Shown here piece by piece: positions 52,311-62,662 of a stretch of 64,000 nt of DNA (the first letter of the stretch is position 1; each line of letters opens with the position of its first letter). The DNA comes from Streptomyces sp. WMMB303 (GTDB lineage Bacteria; Actinomycetota; Actinomycetes; Streptomycetales; Streptomycetaceae). The translations under genes were made by a program, and so were the position numbers. The notes below the pieces were generated by a model. It had not been told where the DNA came from. It saw only the letters and a program-made list of their open reading frames with translations, and did not search any database. The stretch lies in assembly GCF_029351045.1 (NCBI RefSeq), contig NZ_JARKIN010000001.1, positions 2,858,001 through 2,922,000 on the forward strand, written 5' to 3'.

Positions 52311-52840
52311 AGAGCGGTGCCCGGTTGCGGGAACCCACAACCGGGTGCTGACGGTCTCCGTGTCGCGGCCGGACGGGGAAGGGGCGCGTCGCACCCGTGA
52401 AGGAAAGGTGAAGAGTCGATCACCGACACCGGGAGGACTTGCGAAGTCTTCCTGGCGGAATCCGGCGCATTGCCACCTGCGCAAGGGCTGACGTTCCACA
52501 CGCGAAGGGGGAACGGGTGGTGCGGGGCTGGTTCCCCCTCCCGGGCGGACGACCCGGGGCATCCGGCACGTGTCGCGACATGACGCTACGTCAGGCAGCG
52601 GACTGCGCACCGGCTTCCGGGAATCCACCCGACGGACCAGGTGCCTGAGAATCGCTCAAGGGTGCTAGCCTCAGCGCCGCGTGGCGTGTTTGCGCCCGGC
52701 AATCAGGAGTACTGATTCCGCATCTGGCTGCGCGCGCTACGCCACTGAGGGAACATGGCACGACTGCTGTTCACTGATCAGTTCGCGAGCAGTCCGCGGA
52801 CTGGCCGCCCGCACGACAATCCAATCGCTCAAGGACGCCG
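52311..52840. other. Upstream region of the conservon operon
   Basis: About 530 bp without a recognisable gene. It should hold the promoter of the cvn operon. GC drops around 52700-52790. I see no clear operator or hairpin. Long open frames here lack protein-like composition. Confidence 0.45.
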
Positions 52841-54439
52841 ATGACCGAGATACCGGTGGCGCTGACCGTCATCCTGTCCGTGGGGACGGCGGCGGCCGTG
52901 GCACTCGCCCTCCTGCTGGCGCGTTCGGCGCGGGAGGCGAAGCGGCTGCGGCAGCGCTCCGCCACCGCCGAGAAGGATCTGCAGGACGCGCTGCGCCAGC
53001 AGGCGGCCCTCGCCGGGCGGGCGCAGGCGACCGAGGCGGAGGTCCGGCACCTTGCGGCCGCCCGCGTCCCGGACCTCACCGCCGCGCTCGCCCATCCCAA
53101 CGTCCCCGTACGGGGCCTGCTCGACCCGGGCTTCCAGGGTACCGAGCTGGACCGTGGGCTGACCGCGGTACTGGAGCAGGTCAGCAACGCGGTCACCAAG
53201 GAGCGGCTGCGCGTGGACGGAGCGGCGCAGGCCTCCATGCGGGGCGCGACGACGACCATCCAGGCGCTGCTCTACCAGTTGCAGACGCGGCTGCAGACGA
53301 TGCAGGAGCGTTACGACGACCCGTTCGTGGCCGAGGACCTGCTCGCCGCCGACTTCCTCAACGAACAGGCGCTGCGCCGCATCCAGTCCACCGCGATCGT
53401 CTGCGGCGCCTGGCCCGGGCTGACCCGGCAGAACTCGCATCTGGGCGACATCGTCGTCGGCGCGATGTCCCGGCTCAGCGGCTACGAGCGCGTCCAGGTC
53501 ACCAACCAGCTTCGGGACCCGGTGGGTGTGGTGGCACGGGCCGTGGAGCCCGGCGCCGTGGTCCTCACCGAGCTGCTCGCCAACGCGCTCCACTACTCGC
53601 ACCCCGAGCTCCCCGTGGCAGTGACGATTCAGCAGGGCAACCGCGGGGCCTCGGTGATCATCGATGATGCCGGCGTCGGCATGCACGCCGAGGAGATGGA
53701 ACGTGCCCAGCGCATGATGTCGGGCCAGGAGACCACGCTCCTGACCGAGCTGGGCGACCCGCCCAAGACCGGTTTCGCCGCGGTGGGGCAGCTCGCCCGG
53801 CAGTACGGCTTCACGGCGTCCGCGGAGCCGTCCCCGTACGGCGGTGTACGCGCCATCGTCCACATTCCCGGCGACCCGCTGCTGACGCTGCTCGACGAGG
53901 AGGAGCAGCCGATGTCCCCCATGGCCCCGGTGCCGCGCAGCAACGCGAGCGCCGCCCCACCGGTCCCCTCCGCGCTGCCCGGGCACGCGGTGCCGCAGCG
54001 TCCGCCCCAGGGCGAACCCGCGGCCGGCACCACCGCCTCGGCGTACGCGCAGCCCGGGCCGGACGCCGGGCAGCAGGCTCCCTCGTCCGAGGAGCACCTG
54101 CCGCGCCGCAGGCGCCGCCAGCCGGTGCCCGACGCCACCCTGGGGGGCCCGTCGGGCGCCTCGGGCCAGGTACCGGCCGAGGAAGCGCCGCAGCCCACCG
54201 GGCGGCACGCGCAGCAGCCGCAGGCGTCGCAGCAGCCGCAGGCGTCGCCGGAGCAGACCGCGGAACGCTGGGCGGCCTTCCAGCGCGGCACCAACTCGGG
54301 TCGCGCGGCGGTCGACGAGGGCACCGAGGCGGGTGGCGCGGGCCCGGCGTCCGCAGCACCGTCCCCCCAACACGGCTCAGCGGTCGCCGACGACCCCTAC
54401 GCCGATCCCCGTTCCGCTGAAGGGAATCCGCAGGAATGA
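52841..54439 (+). CDS. cvnA: Conservon sensor-like ATPase CvnA
   Basis: 532 residues. An N-terminal membrane helix (VALTVILSVGTAAAVALALL) is followed by a coiled coil (~30-75). Then comes an ATPase domain of histidine-kinase type with N-box VVLTELLANALHYSHPELPV (~245) and the G1 box IIDDAGVGMHAEEM. A long Pro/Gln-rich tail (~370-532) has repeats such as QQPQASQQPQAS. It starts a conservon operon (cvnA-D plus P450s), a Streptomyces signalling set described as resembling G-protein-coupled complexes. Its stop overlaps cvnB. Confidence 0.93.
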   Translation: MTEIPVALTVILSVGTAAAVALALLLARSAREAKRLRQRSATAEKDLQDALRQQAALAGRAQATEAEVRHLAAARVPDLTAALAHPNVPVRGLLDPGFQGTELDRGLTAVLEQVSNAVTKERLRVDGAAQASMRGATTTIQALLYQLQTRLQTMQERYDDPFVAEDLLAADFLNEQALRRIQSTAIVCGAWPGLTRQNSHLGDIVVGAMSRLSGYERVQVTNQLRDPVGVVARAVEPGAVVLTELLANALHYSHPELPVAVTIQQGNRGASVIIDDAGVGMHAEEMERAQRMMSGQETTLLTELGDPPKTGFAAVGQLARQYGFTASAEPSPYGGVRAIVHIPGDPLLTLLDEEEQPMSPMAPVPRSNASAAPPVPSALPGHAVPQRPPQGEPAAGTTASAYAQPGPDAGQQAPSSEEHLPRRRRRQPVPDATLGGPSGASGQVPAEEAPQPTGRHAQQPQASQQPQASPEQTAERWAAFQRGTNSGRAAVDEGTEAGGAGPASAAPSPQHGSAVADDPYADPRSAEGNPQE

Positions 54440-54861
54440 CAATCCCCGCACGCAGGGCACTCCGGGACGACACCTCATGGGTGCTGGGCCCGTTGCTGGA
54501 GCTGCCGCACGTCATCCACGCGGCCGTCATCTCCGGCGACGGCCTCATCGAGGGACGCTCGCCGCACCTGGAGCGGGACGCCGCGGAGGGTGTGGCCGCG
54601 ATGCTCTCGGCTCTCCAGGGCGCGGCCCGGACGACGACGGCGGCGTTCGCCGGGTCGTTCGAGGCGCGGCTGCGCCAGACCGTGGTGGAGTCCGATCACG
54701 GCTGGGTCTTCGCCATCCCCGCGGGTGAGAACACCACGCTGGCCGTCTTCGCCGGCCCCGATGTGAACATGGGCGTGGTCACTCACCAGATGCAGGTACA
54801 GGTCGCGTCGCTGGGTGCGAAGACCATGAGCAGCCCGGCGAGGAACGACACGACCACATGA
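54436..54861 (+). CDS. cvnB: Conservon roadblock/LC7 protein CvnB
   Basis: 141 residues of the roadblock/LC7 fold, which acts as a GTPase-regulating platform. Segments are WVLGPLLELPHVIHAAVISG, then DGLIEGRSPHLERDAAEGVA and GWVFAIPAGENTTLAVFAGP. It overlaps cvnA by four bases and cvnC by four bases (ATGA style), so the genes are cotranslated. The expected partner is CvnD. Confidence 0.93.
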   Translation: MTIPARRALRDDTSWVLGPLLELPHVIHAAVISGDGLIEGRSPHLERDAAEGVAAMLSALQGAARTTTAAFAGSFEARLRQTVVESDHGWVFAIPAGENTTLAVFAGPDVNMGVVTHQMQVQVASLGAKTMSSPARNDTTT

Positions 54862-55226
54862 CTCCGCCGCCCCGTGACGGCAGGCGCCTGGTGCCTGCGT
54901 ATCTGGCGACGACCGGACGAGCCCGGCCCAGCCGCAACACTCTCGACCGCCTCACCGTGCTGCACGGCGCGGCGGACCCCGCGACGGTCTCCGGGCTCCG
55001 CCCGGAGGAGATCCGGCTGCTGGAGTTGCTGCGCGGCGGTGCGCTGTCGCTCGCCGAGGCCGCCGCGCATCTGCGGCTCCCGGTCAGTGTGGTCAAGGTC
55101 CTGGTGGCCGACCTGGTGGACGCGGGCCGGCTGATGGCCCGCGCCCCGATTCCCGACGCCGAACTGCCGGAGCGGCAGATTCTGGAGAAAGTTCTCAATG
55201 GACTCCGCACTCTCAAGTCCTCCTAG
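54858..55226 (+). CDS. cvnC: Conservon DUF742 protein CvnC
   Basis: 122 residues of the DUF742 family. RRLVPAYLATTGRARPSRNT at the N-terminus, and a winged-helix-like part IRLLELLRGGALSLAEAAAH with LPVSVVKVLVADLVDAGRLM. A scaffold role in the conservon membrane complex is assumed from other cvn operons. It overlaps cvnB by 4 bp and cvnD by 29 bp. Confidence 0.93.
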   Translation: MTPPPRDGRRLVPAYLATTGRARPSRNTLDRLTVLHGAADPATVSGLRPEEIRLLELLRGGALSLAEAAAHLRLPVSVVKVLVADLVDAGRLMARAPIPDAELPERQILEKVLNGLRTLKSS

Positions 55227-55869
55227 TCCGGAGACCCCGTCGGGCTCCGCGGCGCCGACAGGCTCCATATACCTGGACGACAAGCCGCAGACGCTGGTGA
55301 AGCTGCTGGTCGCGGGTCCGTTCGGGGTGGGCAAGACCACCTTCATCCGGTCGCTGTCCGAGACCCAGCCGCTGCACACCGAGGAGGTGATGACCCGCAC
55401 CGGCGCGCTGGTCGACGACCTGGCCGGGGTGCGGGACAAGACCACCACCACGGTCGCCATCGACTTCGGGCGGCTGACCCTGCCCGGGGATCTGGTGCTG
55501 TACATGTTCGGCACTCCGGGGCAGCGCCGGTTCCGCCCGCTGTGGCAGGACATCGCCCGCGGCGCGCTGGGCGCGCTGGTGCTCGCCGACACCCGTCGCC
55601 TCGCGGACTCCTTCGAGGTGATGGACATGATCGAGGAGGCGGGGCTGCGGTACGCGGTGGCCGTCAATTCCTTCCCCGACTCCCCGCAGCACCAGGCCGA
55701 GACCCTGCGCGACCACCTCGACCTGCACCCGGACACCCCGCTGGTGGTGTGCGACGCGCGCGACCGGAGCCAGTCGGCGGACGCGCTGATCGCGCTCGTC
55801 AGCCATGTCCTGGAAGCCCTCGACCAGCAACAGCAAGACCAGCCGCAGCCGTCCCAGGAGCCTTCTTGA
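55198..55869 (+). CDS. cvnD: Conservon Ras-like GTPase CvnD
   Basis: 223 residues. P-loop GPFGVGKTTFIRSLSE (~37-52), switch II/G3 as MFGTPGQRRFRPLWQD (~100), and a G4-like ALVLADTRRLADSF with VNSFPD. The family is small bacterial GTPases whose state is set by CvnB. The ATG at 55198, with GGAGAAAG upstream, lies inside the end of cvnC. A Gln-rich tail (QQQQDQPQPSQ) ends the protein. Confidence 0.93.
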   Translation: MDSALSSPPSPETPSGSAAPTGSIYLDDKPQTLVKLLVAGPFGVGKTTFIRSLSETQPLHTEEVMTRTGALVDDLAGVRDKTTTTVAIDFGRLTLPGDLVLYMFGTPGQRRFRPLWQDIARGALGALVLADTRRLADSFEVMDMIEEAGLRYAVAVNSFPDSPQHQAETLRDHLDLHPDTPLVVCDARDRSQSADALIALVSHVLEALDQQQQDQPQPSQEPS

Positions 55870-57148
55870 GCACCGTCCCAGCGCCGGGGCACCCGTCCTC
55901 CGGCCAGATGCCGCCGCCGCTGTCCCGGCCCAACCACCAGGTCACCCAGCTGTACGGGGAGGAGTTCGCGGCGGACCCGTACGCCGTCTACGACCGGCTG
56001 CGCAAGTACGGCGCCCTCGCGCCCGTGGAGATCGCCCCCGGCGTGGGCGCCATGCTGGTGATCGACTACCGGGCCGCACTGGACCTGCTGCACGACCCGG
56101 CCACCTGGTCGAAGGACTCCAGTATCTGGCTGAACAGTGTGCCGGAGGACTCGGCCGTGATGCCGATGCTGCGCGGCAGGCCCAACGCGCTGTTCACCGA
56201 CGGTGAGACACATGCCCGCTACCGGAAGGTGATCGCCGACAGCTTCGGGCGGCAGGAACCGCACGAGATGCGGAAGAACGTCCAGGAGGTCGCCGACTCC
56301 CTGATCGCGAGCTTCGCCGCGGACGGCGAGGCGGACCTGATCGGCCAGTTCGCCCGCGTGCTGCCGCTGCTCTACTTCAACCGGGCGTTCGGCCTGCCCG
56401 ACGAGGAGAGCGAGCTGCTGATCCGGGGCATCATGGGGATGTTCGACGGCAAGACGCCCGAGGAGGCGGCTGCCGCCGAAGCCGCCTACATGAGCTACGT
56501 CACCGAACTGACGCAGCTCAAGCAGCGGGAGCCCGGCCAGGACCTGACGTCCTGGTTCATGCAGCACCCCGCCATGCTGAGCGCCGAGGAGATCATCCAC
56601 CAGATCGTGCTGACGCTGGGCGCCAGCTACGAGCCGCTCTCCAACCTCATCGGCAACGCGCTCAGCCGGATGCTGGTCGACGACCGCTACTACGGCAACC
56701 TCTCCGGCGGTGCGCTGACGGCTCGCGACGCACTTCACGACGTGCTGCGCAACGAGCCACCGATGGCCAACTACTCGGCGCACTACCCGCGCCGCGACGT
56801 GTACTTCCACGGGGTGTGGCTGCGGGCTGGCCAGCTCGTGCTGGTCTCCTACGCGGCGGCCTCCACGCAGAGCGGGCGGTCCGCACCGGGCGAGAGCACC
56901 GGCGCCGCCGGGTCCGGCGGCGGCGCGCACCTGGCCTGGGCCGCCGGTCCGCACGCCTGCCCGGCGCAGCAGCCCGCGCTGCTCATCGCCACGACGGCCA
57001 TCGAGCGGCTCACCGCCTGGCTGTCGGACATCGAACTGACGGTGCCCTACGACCAGCTGGCCTGGCGGCCGGGCCCGTTCCAGCGCGGGCTCGTCGCGCT
57101 GCCCGCACGGTTCAGCCCCGTCAGTCCCGACTCCGCAGGAGGAAAGCC

Positions 57149-58390
<1,242 letters not shown>

Positions 58391-58643
58391 GCCCCGAAGG
58401 GGGTTCCGAGCCGGCGTCGGCGGGAGCGGACGGCACGGCGGGACCGGGCCGGCAGCCTTCCCCCGGCTCGGCGCACGCGGCGGCCGGCGCCGGCGAGGAG
58501 GACACCTTCCGCGACGGCTCGTTTCCCCTCCGAATTCGAAGGGTTCGTAGAGAGCCCGGCACTCAGCTGACGGAATTGCCGAGAACAAGGCAGACTGACC
58601 CGTGCGGGGAACGGAGGAGTGCGGATTCGCAGGGGGCACACCA

Positions 58644-61589
58644 ATGGGCGCCGGGGACCAGGAACAGGTCGGAACGGAGCGTCAGGGGAACAGGCTTCAC
58701 TTCACTGTGCTCGGTCCAGTCCGCGCCTGGCGCGGGGACCAGCAGCTGCCCATGGGCTCACCCCAGCAGAAGGCGCTGCTGGCGGCGCTGCTGCTGCCCG
58801 GAGGCCGCACCTCCACAGCCGAGGAGCTCATCGACGCCATCTGGGGCGAGGACCCGCCTGAGCGGGCCAAGGCCGCGCTGCGCACCTACGCGTCGCGCAT
58901 CCGCAAGGCACTCGGCTCCGCCGCCGGGATCCTGGTCAGCGAGTCCGGGGGCTACGCCGTCCGCACCGGACCCGAGGCCACGCTGGACGCGGAGGAGGCG
59001 CACGAACTCGCCGTACGCGCCGAGAAAGCGGCCTCGGCGGGCGACCGCGAAGCGGCCCGTGAGCTGTACCACTCCGCGCTCGCCCAGTGGGCCGGCGAGC
59101 CGCTCGCCCACGTCCCGGGCCCCTACGCCGAACACCAGCGCGTCCGCTTGGGCGAGTGGCGGCTCGGCCTGCTGGAGCTGCGGCTCGACCTCGACCTCCA
59201 GGTCGGCGGGCACGCCGAGGCAGTCAGTGAACTGACCGCGCTCACCGCCGCGCACCCGCTCCGGGAGCGGCTGCGGGAGCTGCTGATGCTCGCCCTCTAC
59301 CGCAGCGGACGGCAGGCCGAGGCGCTGGCTGTCTACGCCGACACCCGGAAGCTGCTCGCCGACGAACTCGGCGTCGACCCGCGCACCGAACTGTCCGAAC
59401 TCCAGCAGCGCATCCTGGAGGCGGACGACGAGCTGGCCTACCAGTCGGCCGAGGACGCGTCCGCGCCCGGCGCCGAGACCACCCGGCCGGCCCAGCTCCC
59501 GGCGACCGTGGCCGACTTCACCGGCCGGGCCTCCGTGGTGGCCGAACTCGGCGACGAACTGGCGCAGACCGACGGGACGGTGATGGCGGTCTCCGCCGTC
59601 GCGGGCATCGGCGGCGTCGGCAAGACGACCCTCGCCATCCATGTGGCGCACGCCGCCGCCGACCGGTTCCCCGACGGCCAGCTCTACGTCGACCTTCAGG
59701 GCGCCGGGGCCGCCCCGGTCGACCCCGAGACCGTGCTCGGTTCGTTCCTGCGCGCCCTGGGCGTCGCCGACTCGGCCATCCCCGGCGGCACCGAGGAGCG
59801 CTCCGCGCTCTTCCGCTCGCTGCTGGCCGGACGCCGGGTGCTGGCCCTGCTCGACAATGCCCGGGACGCCGCCCAGGTACGGCCCCTGCTGCCCGGCACC
59901 TCCGGGTGCGCGGCCCTGGTGACCAGCCGGGCACGGATGGTCGACCTGGCCGGTGCCCACCTGGTGGACCTGGATGTGATGAACCCCGAGGAGGCCCTCG
60001 CCCTCTTCACCCGGATCGTCGGCGCGGAGCGGGTGCTCCCCGAGCGCGAGGCCGCCATGGACGTGGTGGCGGCCTGCGGGTTCCTGCCGCTGGCGATCCG
60101 GATCGCCGCGGCCCGGCTGTCGGCCCGCCGCACCTGGACCGTCTCCGCGCTCGCCGCCAAGCTCGGCGACGAGCGCCGCCGGCTGGACGAACTCCAGGTC
60201 GGGGACCAGGCCGTGAAGGCCACCTTCGAACTCGGCTACGGCCAGCTCGACCGCGAACAGGCCCGCGCCTTCCGGCTGCTGGGCCTCGCCGAGGGGCCGG
60301 ACATCTCCCTGGACGCCGCGGCGGCCCTCCTGGACCGCGCCCCGGAGGAGAGCGAGGACCTGCTGGAATCTCTGGTGGACACCTCCCTGCTGGAGTCCGC
60401 AGCGCCGGGCCGCTACCGCTTCCACGACCTGGTGCGCCTCTTCGCCCGGGCGTGTGCTGAGCGGGACGAGCAGCCCACCGGCGAGTGCGAGGCGGCGCGG
60501 GCCCGGCTGCTGGACTTCTACCTGGCCACGGCGAGACATGTGTTCGCCTGGGACCACCCCCGCGACCGGACCGTCGACCACCTCGGCCCGCCGGTGGGCG
60601 AAGGGCTTCAGTTCCCCGGCCAGGAGAGCGCCCTGGAGTGGCTCTTCACCGAAGGGGAGTGCCTGATGGCGGCGATCGGGCAGGCAGCCTCCCGCGGGGC
60701 CCTCCGTCCGGCCGCCGATCTGCTCGTGGCCACCAAGGATCTCGCGGACTCCGGCGTCCACTCGCTCCGCTACGAGCGGGCGGCGGCAGTGGTACGGGAG
60801 GCGGCGGAGCGGGCACACGAGGCCCTCCCGGGAGCGCGCGCGGGCATCATGCTGACCCACGCCCACGCACTGGGCGGGCGGTTCCCGCAGGCCGAGAAGG
60901 AGGCGGTGCGCGCCCTGGAACTGGGCCGCTCCGCGGACGACCCGCTCTCCTGCTCCTACGCGCCGAACGACCTCGGCATCCTCGCCACCTACCTCGGCCG
61001 GCACGAGGAGGCGGAGAGTCACCTGGAAGCGGCCATCCTGGCCTTCCGCGCCGACGAGAACCGGCCCTCGGAAGCGAGCGCGCTGTGCAACCTCTCGCGG
61101 GTGCACACCGCGCTGGCGCGGCACGACAGCGCGGTCGAGCTGGCCATGCAGGGCGTGACGATCTACGAGGAGATGGACAGCACGCTGCGGATGGCCAACG
61201 CCCTCTACACGCTGGGCTCCGCGCTGTCGGCCGCAGGGCGGGTGGCGGAGGGGCTGCGGCATCTCACGGAAGCGCGCGAGATCTTCCACGTCAGCCGCCA
61301 GTCGCGCTGGGAGGGCGTCACCCACTTCCGGATCGCCGAGGCGCACCTGCTGTCCGGGGACGCGGCCCGGGCCGCCGAACACGCCGAGCAGGCGATCGCG
61401 CTGCGCGTCATCGGCGGCGAGTGGCGGAAGGCGACGGTGCTCGTCGTCCTGGGCAAGGCGCTGGCCCAGCTGGGCCAGTCCCGCCGTGCACGGGCCTGCC
61501 TGGAAGAGGCGCTGGCCATCTTCGAGCCGCTCGGTTCGCCCGAAAGTGCCGAGGTCAGAGAGGTGCTGGCGCGGGTCGCGGAGCGCTGA
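58644..61589 (+). CDS. afsR: AfsR-type global regulator (SARP + NB-ARC + TPR)
   Basis: A transcriptional activator of secondary metabolism, in S. coelicolor phosphorylated by AfsK. 981 residues from the ATG at 58644; a GTG at 58602 would give 995. The OmpR-like DNA-binding part (~20-110) has FTVLGPVRAWRGDQQL and LRTYASRIRKALG. The BTAD domain (~115-265) includes RLRELLMLALYRSGRQAEAL. The NB-ARC ATPase has the P-loop GIGGVGKTTLAIHVAHAAAD (~320) and FHDLVRLFARACAE at its end. The TPR region (~650-970) includes LGILATYLGRHEEAESHLEA. The afsS-like gene follows. Confidence 0.92.
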   Translation: MGAGDQEQVGTERQGNRLHFTVLGPVRAWRGDQQLPMGSPQQKALLAALLLPGGRTSTAEELIDAIWGEDPPERAKAALRTYASRIRKALGSAAGILVSESGGYAVRTGPEATLDAEEAHELAVRAEKAASAGDREAARELYHSALAQWAGEPLAHVPGPYAEHQRVRLGEWRLGLLELRLDLDLQVGGHAEAVSELTALTAAHPLRERLRELLMLALYRSGRQAEALAVYADTRKLLADELGVDPRTELSELQQRILEADDELAYQSAEDASAPGAETTRPAQLPATVADFTGRASVVAELGDELAQTDGTVMAVSAVAGIGGVGKTTLAIHVAHAAADRFPDGQLYVDLQGAGAAPVDPETVLGSFLRALGVADSAIPGGTEERSALFRSLLAGRRVLALLDNARDAAQVRPLLPGTSGCAALVTSRARMVDLAGAHLVDLDVMNPEEALALFTRIVGAERVLPEREAAMDVVAACGFLPLAIRIAAARLSARRTWTVSALAAKLGDERRRLDELQVGDQAVKATFELGYGQLDREQARAFRLLGLAEGPDISLDAAAALLDRAPEESEDLLESLVDTSLLESAAPGRYRFHDLVRLFARACAERDEQPTGECEAARARLLDFYLATARHVFAWDHPRDRTVDHLGPPVGEGLQFPGQESALEWLFTEGECLMAAIGQAASRGALRPAADLLVATKDLADSGVHSLRYERAAAVVREAAERAHEALPGARAGIMLTHAHALGGRFPQAEKEAVRALELGRSADDPLSCSYAPNDLGILATYLGRHEEAESHLEAAILAFRADENRPSEASALCNLSRVHTALARHDSAVELAMQGVTIYEEMDSTLRMANALYTLGSALSAAGRVAEGLRHLTEAREIFHVSRQSRWEGVTHFRIAEAHLLSGDAARAAEHAEQAIALRVIGGEWRKATVLVVLGKALAQLGQSRRARACLEEALAIFEPLGSPESAEVREVLARVAER

Positions 61590-61607
61590 ACGCCGCCTCG
61601 CGGCCTC

Positions 61608-61636
61608 GATTATCGGGCGTTCATCAATCGTTTATC
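61608..61636 (+). promoter_or_regulatory. Three 7-bp direct repeats (11-bp period) upstream of afsS
   Basis: GATTATC (61608), GTTCATC (61619) and GTTTATC (61630) are direct repeats separated by 4-bp spacers. The last lies about 8-9 bp before a possible -10 hexamer (GATGCT at 61646-61651). This is the known layout of SARP binding sites and also of Pho boxes; at afsS in S. coelicolor AfsR and PhoP compete for such repeats. Confidence 0.75.
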
Positions 61637-61815
61637 GCCCTCGGCGATGCTTTTACCCAACGATCCGCCGCGTCGGGGGGCAGGCGGGTCAGGGGGGAAG
61701 CCGCTGGCCCCGGTACGGTGAGCGGCCGCGACAGACCCGTCCGGCGGTCCTCGGGGGAGCTGCCGGGCGGGTTTCCACCAGGGACGCAACGCCCTAGATC
61801 GAGGAGCTAGCCACC

Positions 61816-62055
61816 ATGGCCACTCACGAGCAGACCGTGGACGAGCAGGAAGAGTCCACAACGGGGACCGAGGACAACCACGACACCAGTGCGCCCAGCA
61901 CGGAGAACAACCACGGCACCAGCACGCCGATGGTCGCCCAGAACAACCACGGCACCATCCTTCCTGAGGCGTCGCAGGAGCCCGGGGCGTCCGACGAGGC
62001 CCGGATATCCGAGGAGTCCGGGGAGCCCGAGCAGGCCGAAGTCGGCGCCCGGTAG
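61816..62055 (+). CDS. afsS: AfsS-type small regulatory protein with three NNH-type repeats
   Basis: 79 residues from the ATG at 61816 after GAGGAG. It is acidic, without cysteine or membrane segment. Three copies of a short motif are visible, TEDNHDT (~19-25), TENNHGT (~30-36) and AQNNHGT (~42-48), spaced 11-12 codons. AfsS of S. coelicolor, as I recall it, is a 63-residue protein with repeated T-x-DNH-type sequences directly downstream of afsR and activated by it. The position, 227 bp after afsR and behind SARP-type repeats, supports this. It acts on secondary metabolism by an unknown mechanism. The call rests on motif and position rather than length. Confidence 0.82.
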   Translation: MATHEQTVDEQEESTTGTEDNHDTSAPSTENNHGTSTPMVAQNNHGTILPEASQEPGASDEARISEESGEPEQAEVGAR

Positions 62056-62078
62056 CGAGACCATCACCGCAGGGGGAA

Positions 62079-62138
62079 GAAGCGCGGGTCGCCATCGACG
62101 GCGTAGAGGGGGAGTCGTCGATGGCAACCCGCGCCTTC
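62079..62138 (+). terminator. Long imperfect hairpin after afsS
   Basis: GAAGCGCGGGTCGCCATCGAC (62079-62099) pairs with the segment at 62117-62138 over about 20 bp, with one bulge and one G-T pair, loop ~17 nt, 24 bp past the afsS stop. It probably terminates the afsS transcript, so the next small gene would need its own promoter. Confidence 0.65.
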
Positions 62139-62314
62139 GCCGCCAGGGTGCGGGCCTGCGGGCCCGGACCCGCACCCGGTGGCCAGGCCCACCGGCGACC
62201 GGTCCGCACGGGACCGGTGCGGACCGGTCGCCGGTTCTCCGGGCAGAACGCCCGGAGTTGGGTACTCAACAGTCAAGGCACAAGCATTCGATCCCGAATC
62301 GACCTGGAGTCACC

Positions 62315-62473
62315 GTGAGTCGTGTAAGAAGCGTTCTTGCCGCAACGGCGCTCGCCTTCGGCCTCGTCGGCCTGCTGGCAGGGCCCTCCCTCGCCGCCAC
62401 CGCCGACCAGCCGTCCGTGGAGCACCACCTGACCGCCGGTGCCGCCCACACGGAGAACAACCACTCCACCTGA
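62315..62473 (+). CDS. 52-residue secreted peptide ending in the AfsS-like TENNHST motif
   Basis: From the GTG at 62315 (GGAG at 62305) the protein has a clean Sec signal: basic SRVRSV, hydrophobic LAATALAFGLVGLLAG, then PSLAATA as the likely cleavage site. The mature part is ~24 residues and ends TAGAAHTENNHST at its very C-terminus. TENNHST is nearly the AfsS repeat TENNHGT. I know no described family. Its layout (signal peptide, short mature part, motif at the end) resembles secreted signalling-peptide precursors. The degenerate repeat after the stop suggests the C-terminus has been expanding or shrinking. Confidence 0.7.
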   Translation: MSRVRSVLAATALAFGLVGLLAGPSLAATADQPSVEHHLTAGAAHTENNHST

Positions 62474-62511
62474 GCGCCGGTGCCGCCCACGCGGCGGAAC
62501 GACCGCTCCCC
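62430..62511 (+). repeat. Degenerate tandem repeat across the peptide gene's stop codon
   Basis: The segment encoding the C-terminal motif (62430-62470) is followed by a diverged copy (62471-62511). The first 20 bases differ at one position (TGACCGCCGGTGCCGCCCAC versus TGAGCGCCGGTGCCGCCCAC); the second halves align with a one-base shift. The TGA stop falls exactly at the junction of the two copies. In frame after the stop, the second copy reads RRNDRSP where the first reads TENNHST. Confidence 0.7.
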
Positions 62512-62662
62512 CCGCGCCGGGGCCGCACCGTCGGCCCCGGCGCGGATCTGTCACCGGCTCCGGCGCACGTCCCGTCTGGGCGGCCGCAGTTGCCGAAGTG
62601 ATGTCCCGGGGACGGTCCCGGGAGCGGCCCCGGAGGAGCGGTCGCCTGCGGGGCCGATCGCT

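Noticed and set aside
52311-52840. Small open frames upstream of cvnA as genes
   Set aside because: No ribosome site, recognisable family or consistent codon bias; treated as promoter region.
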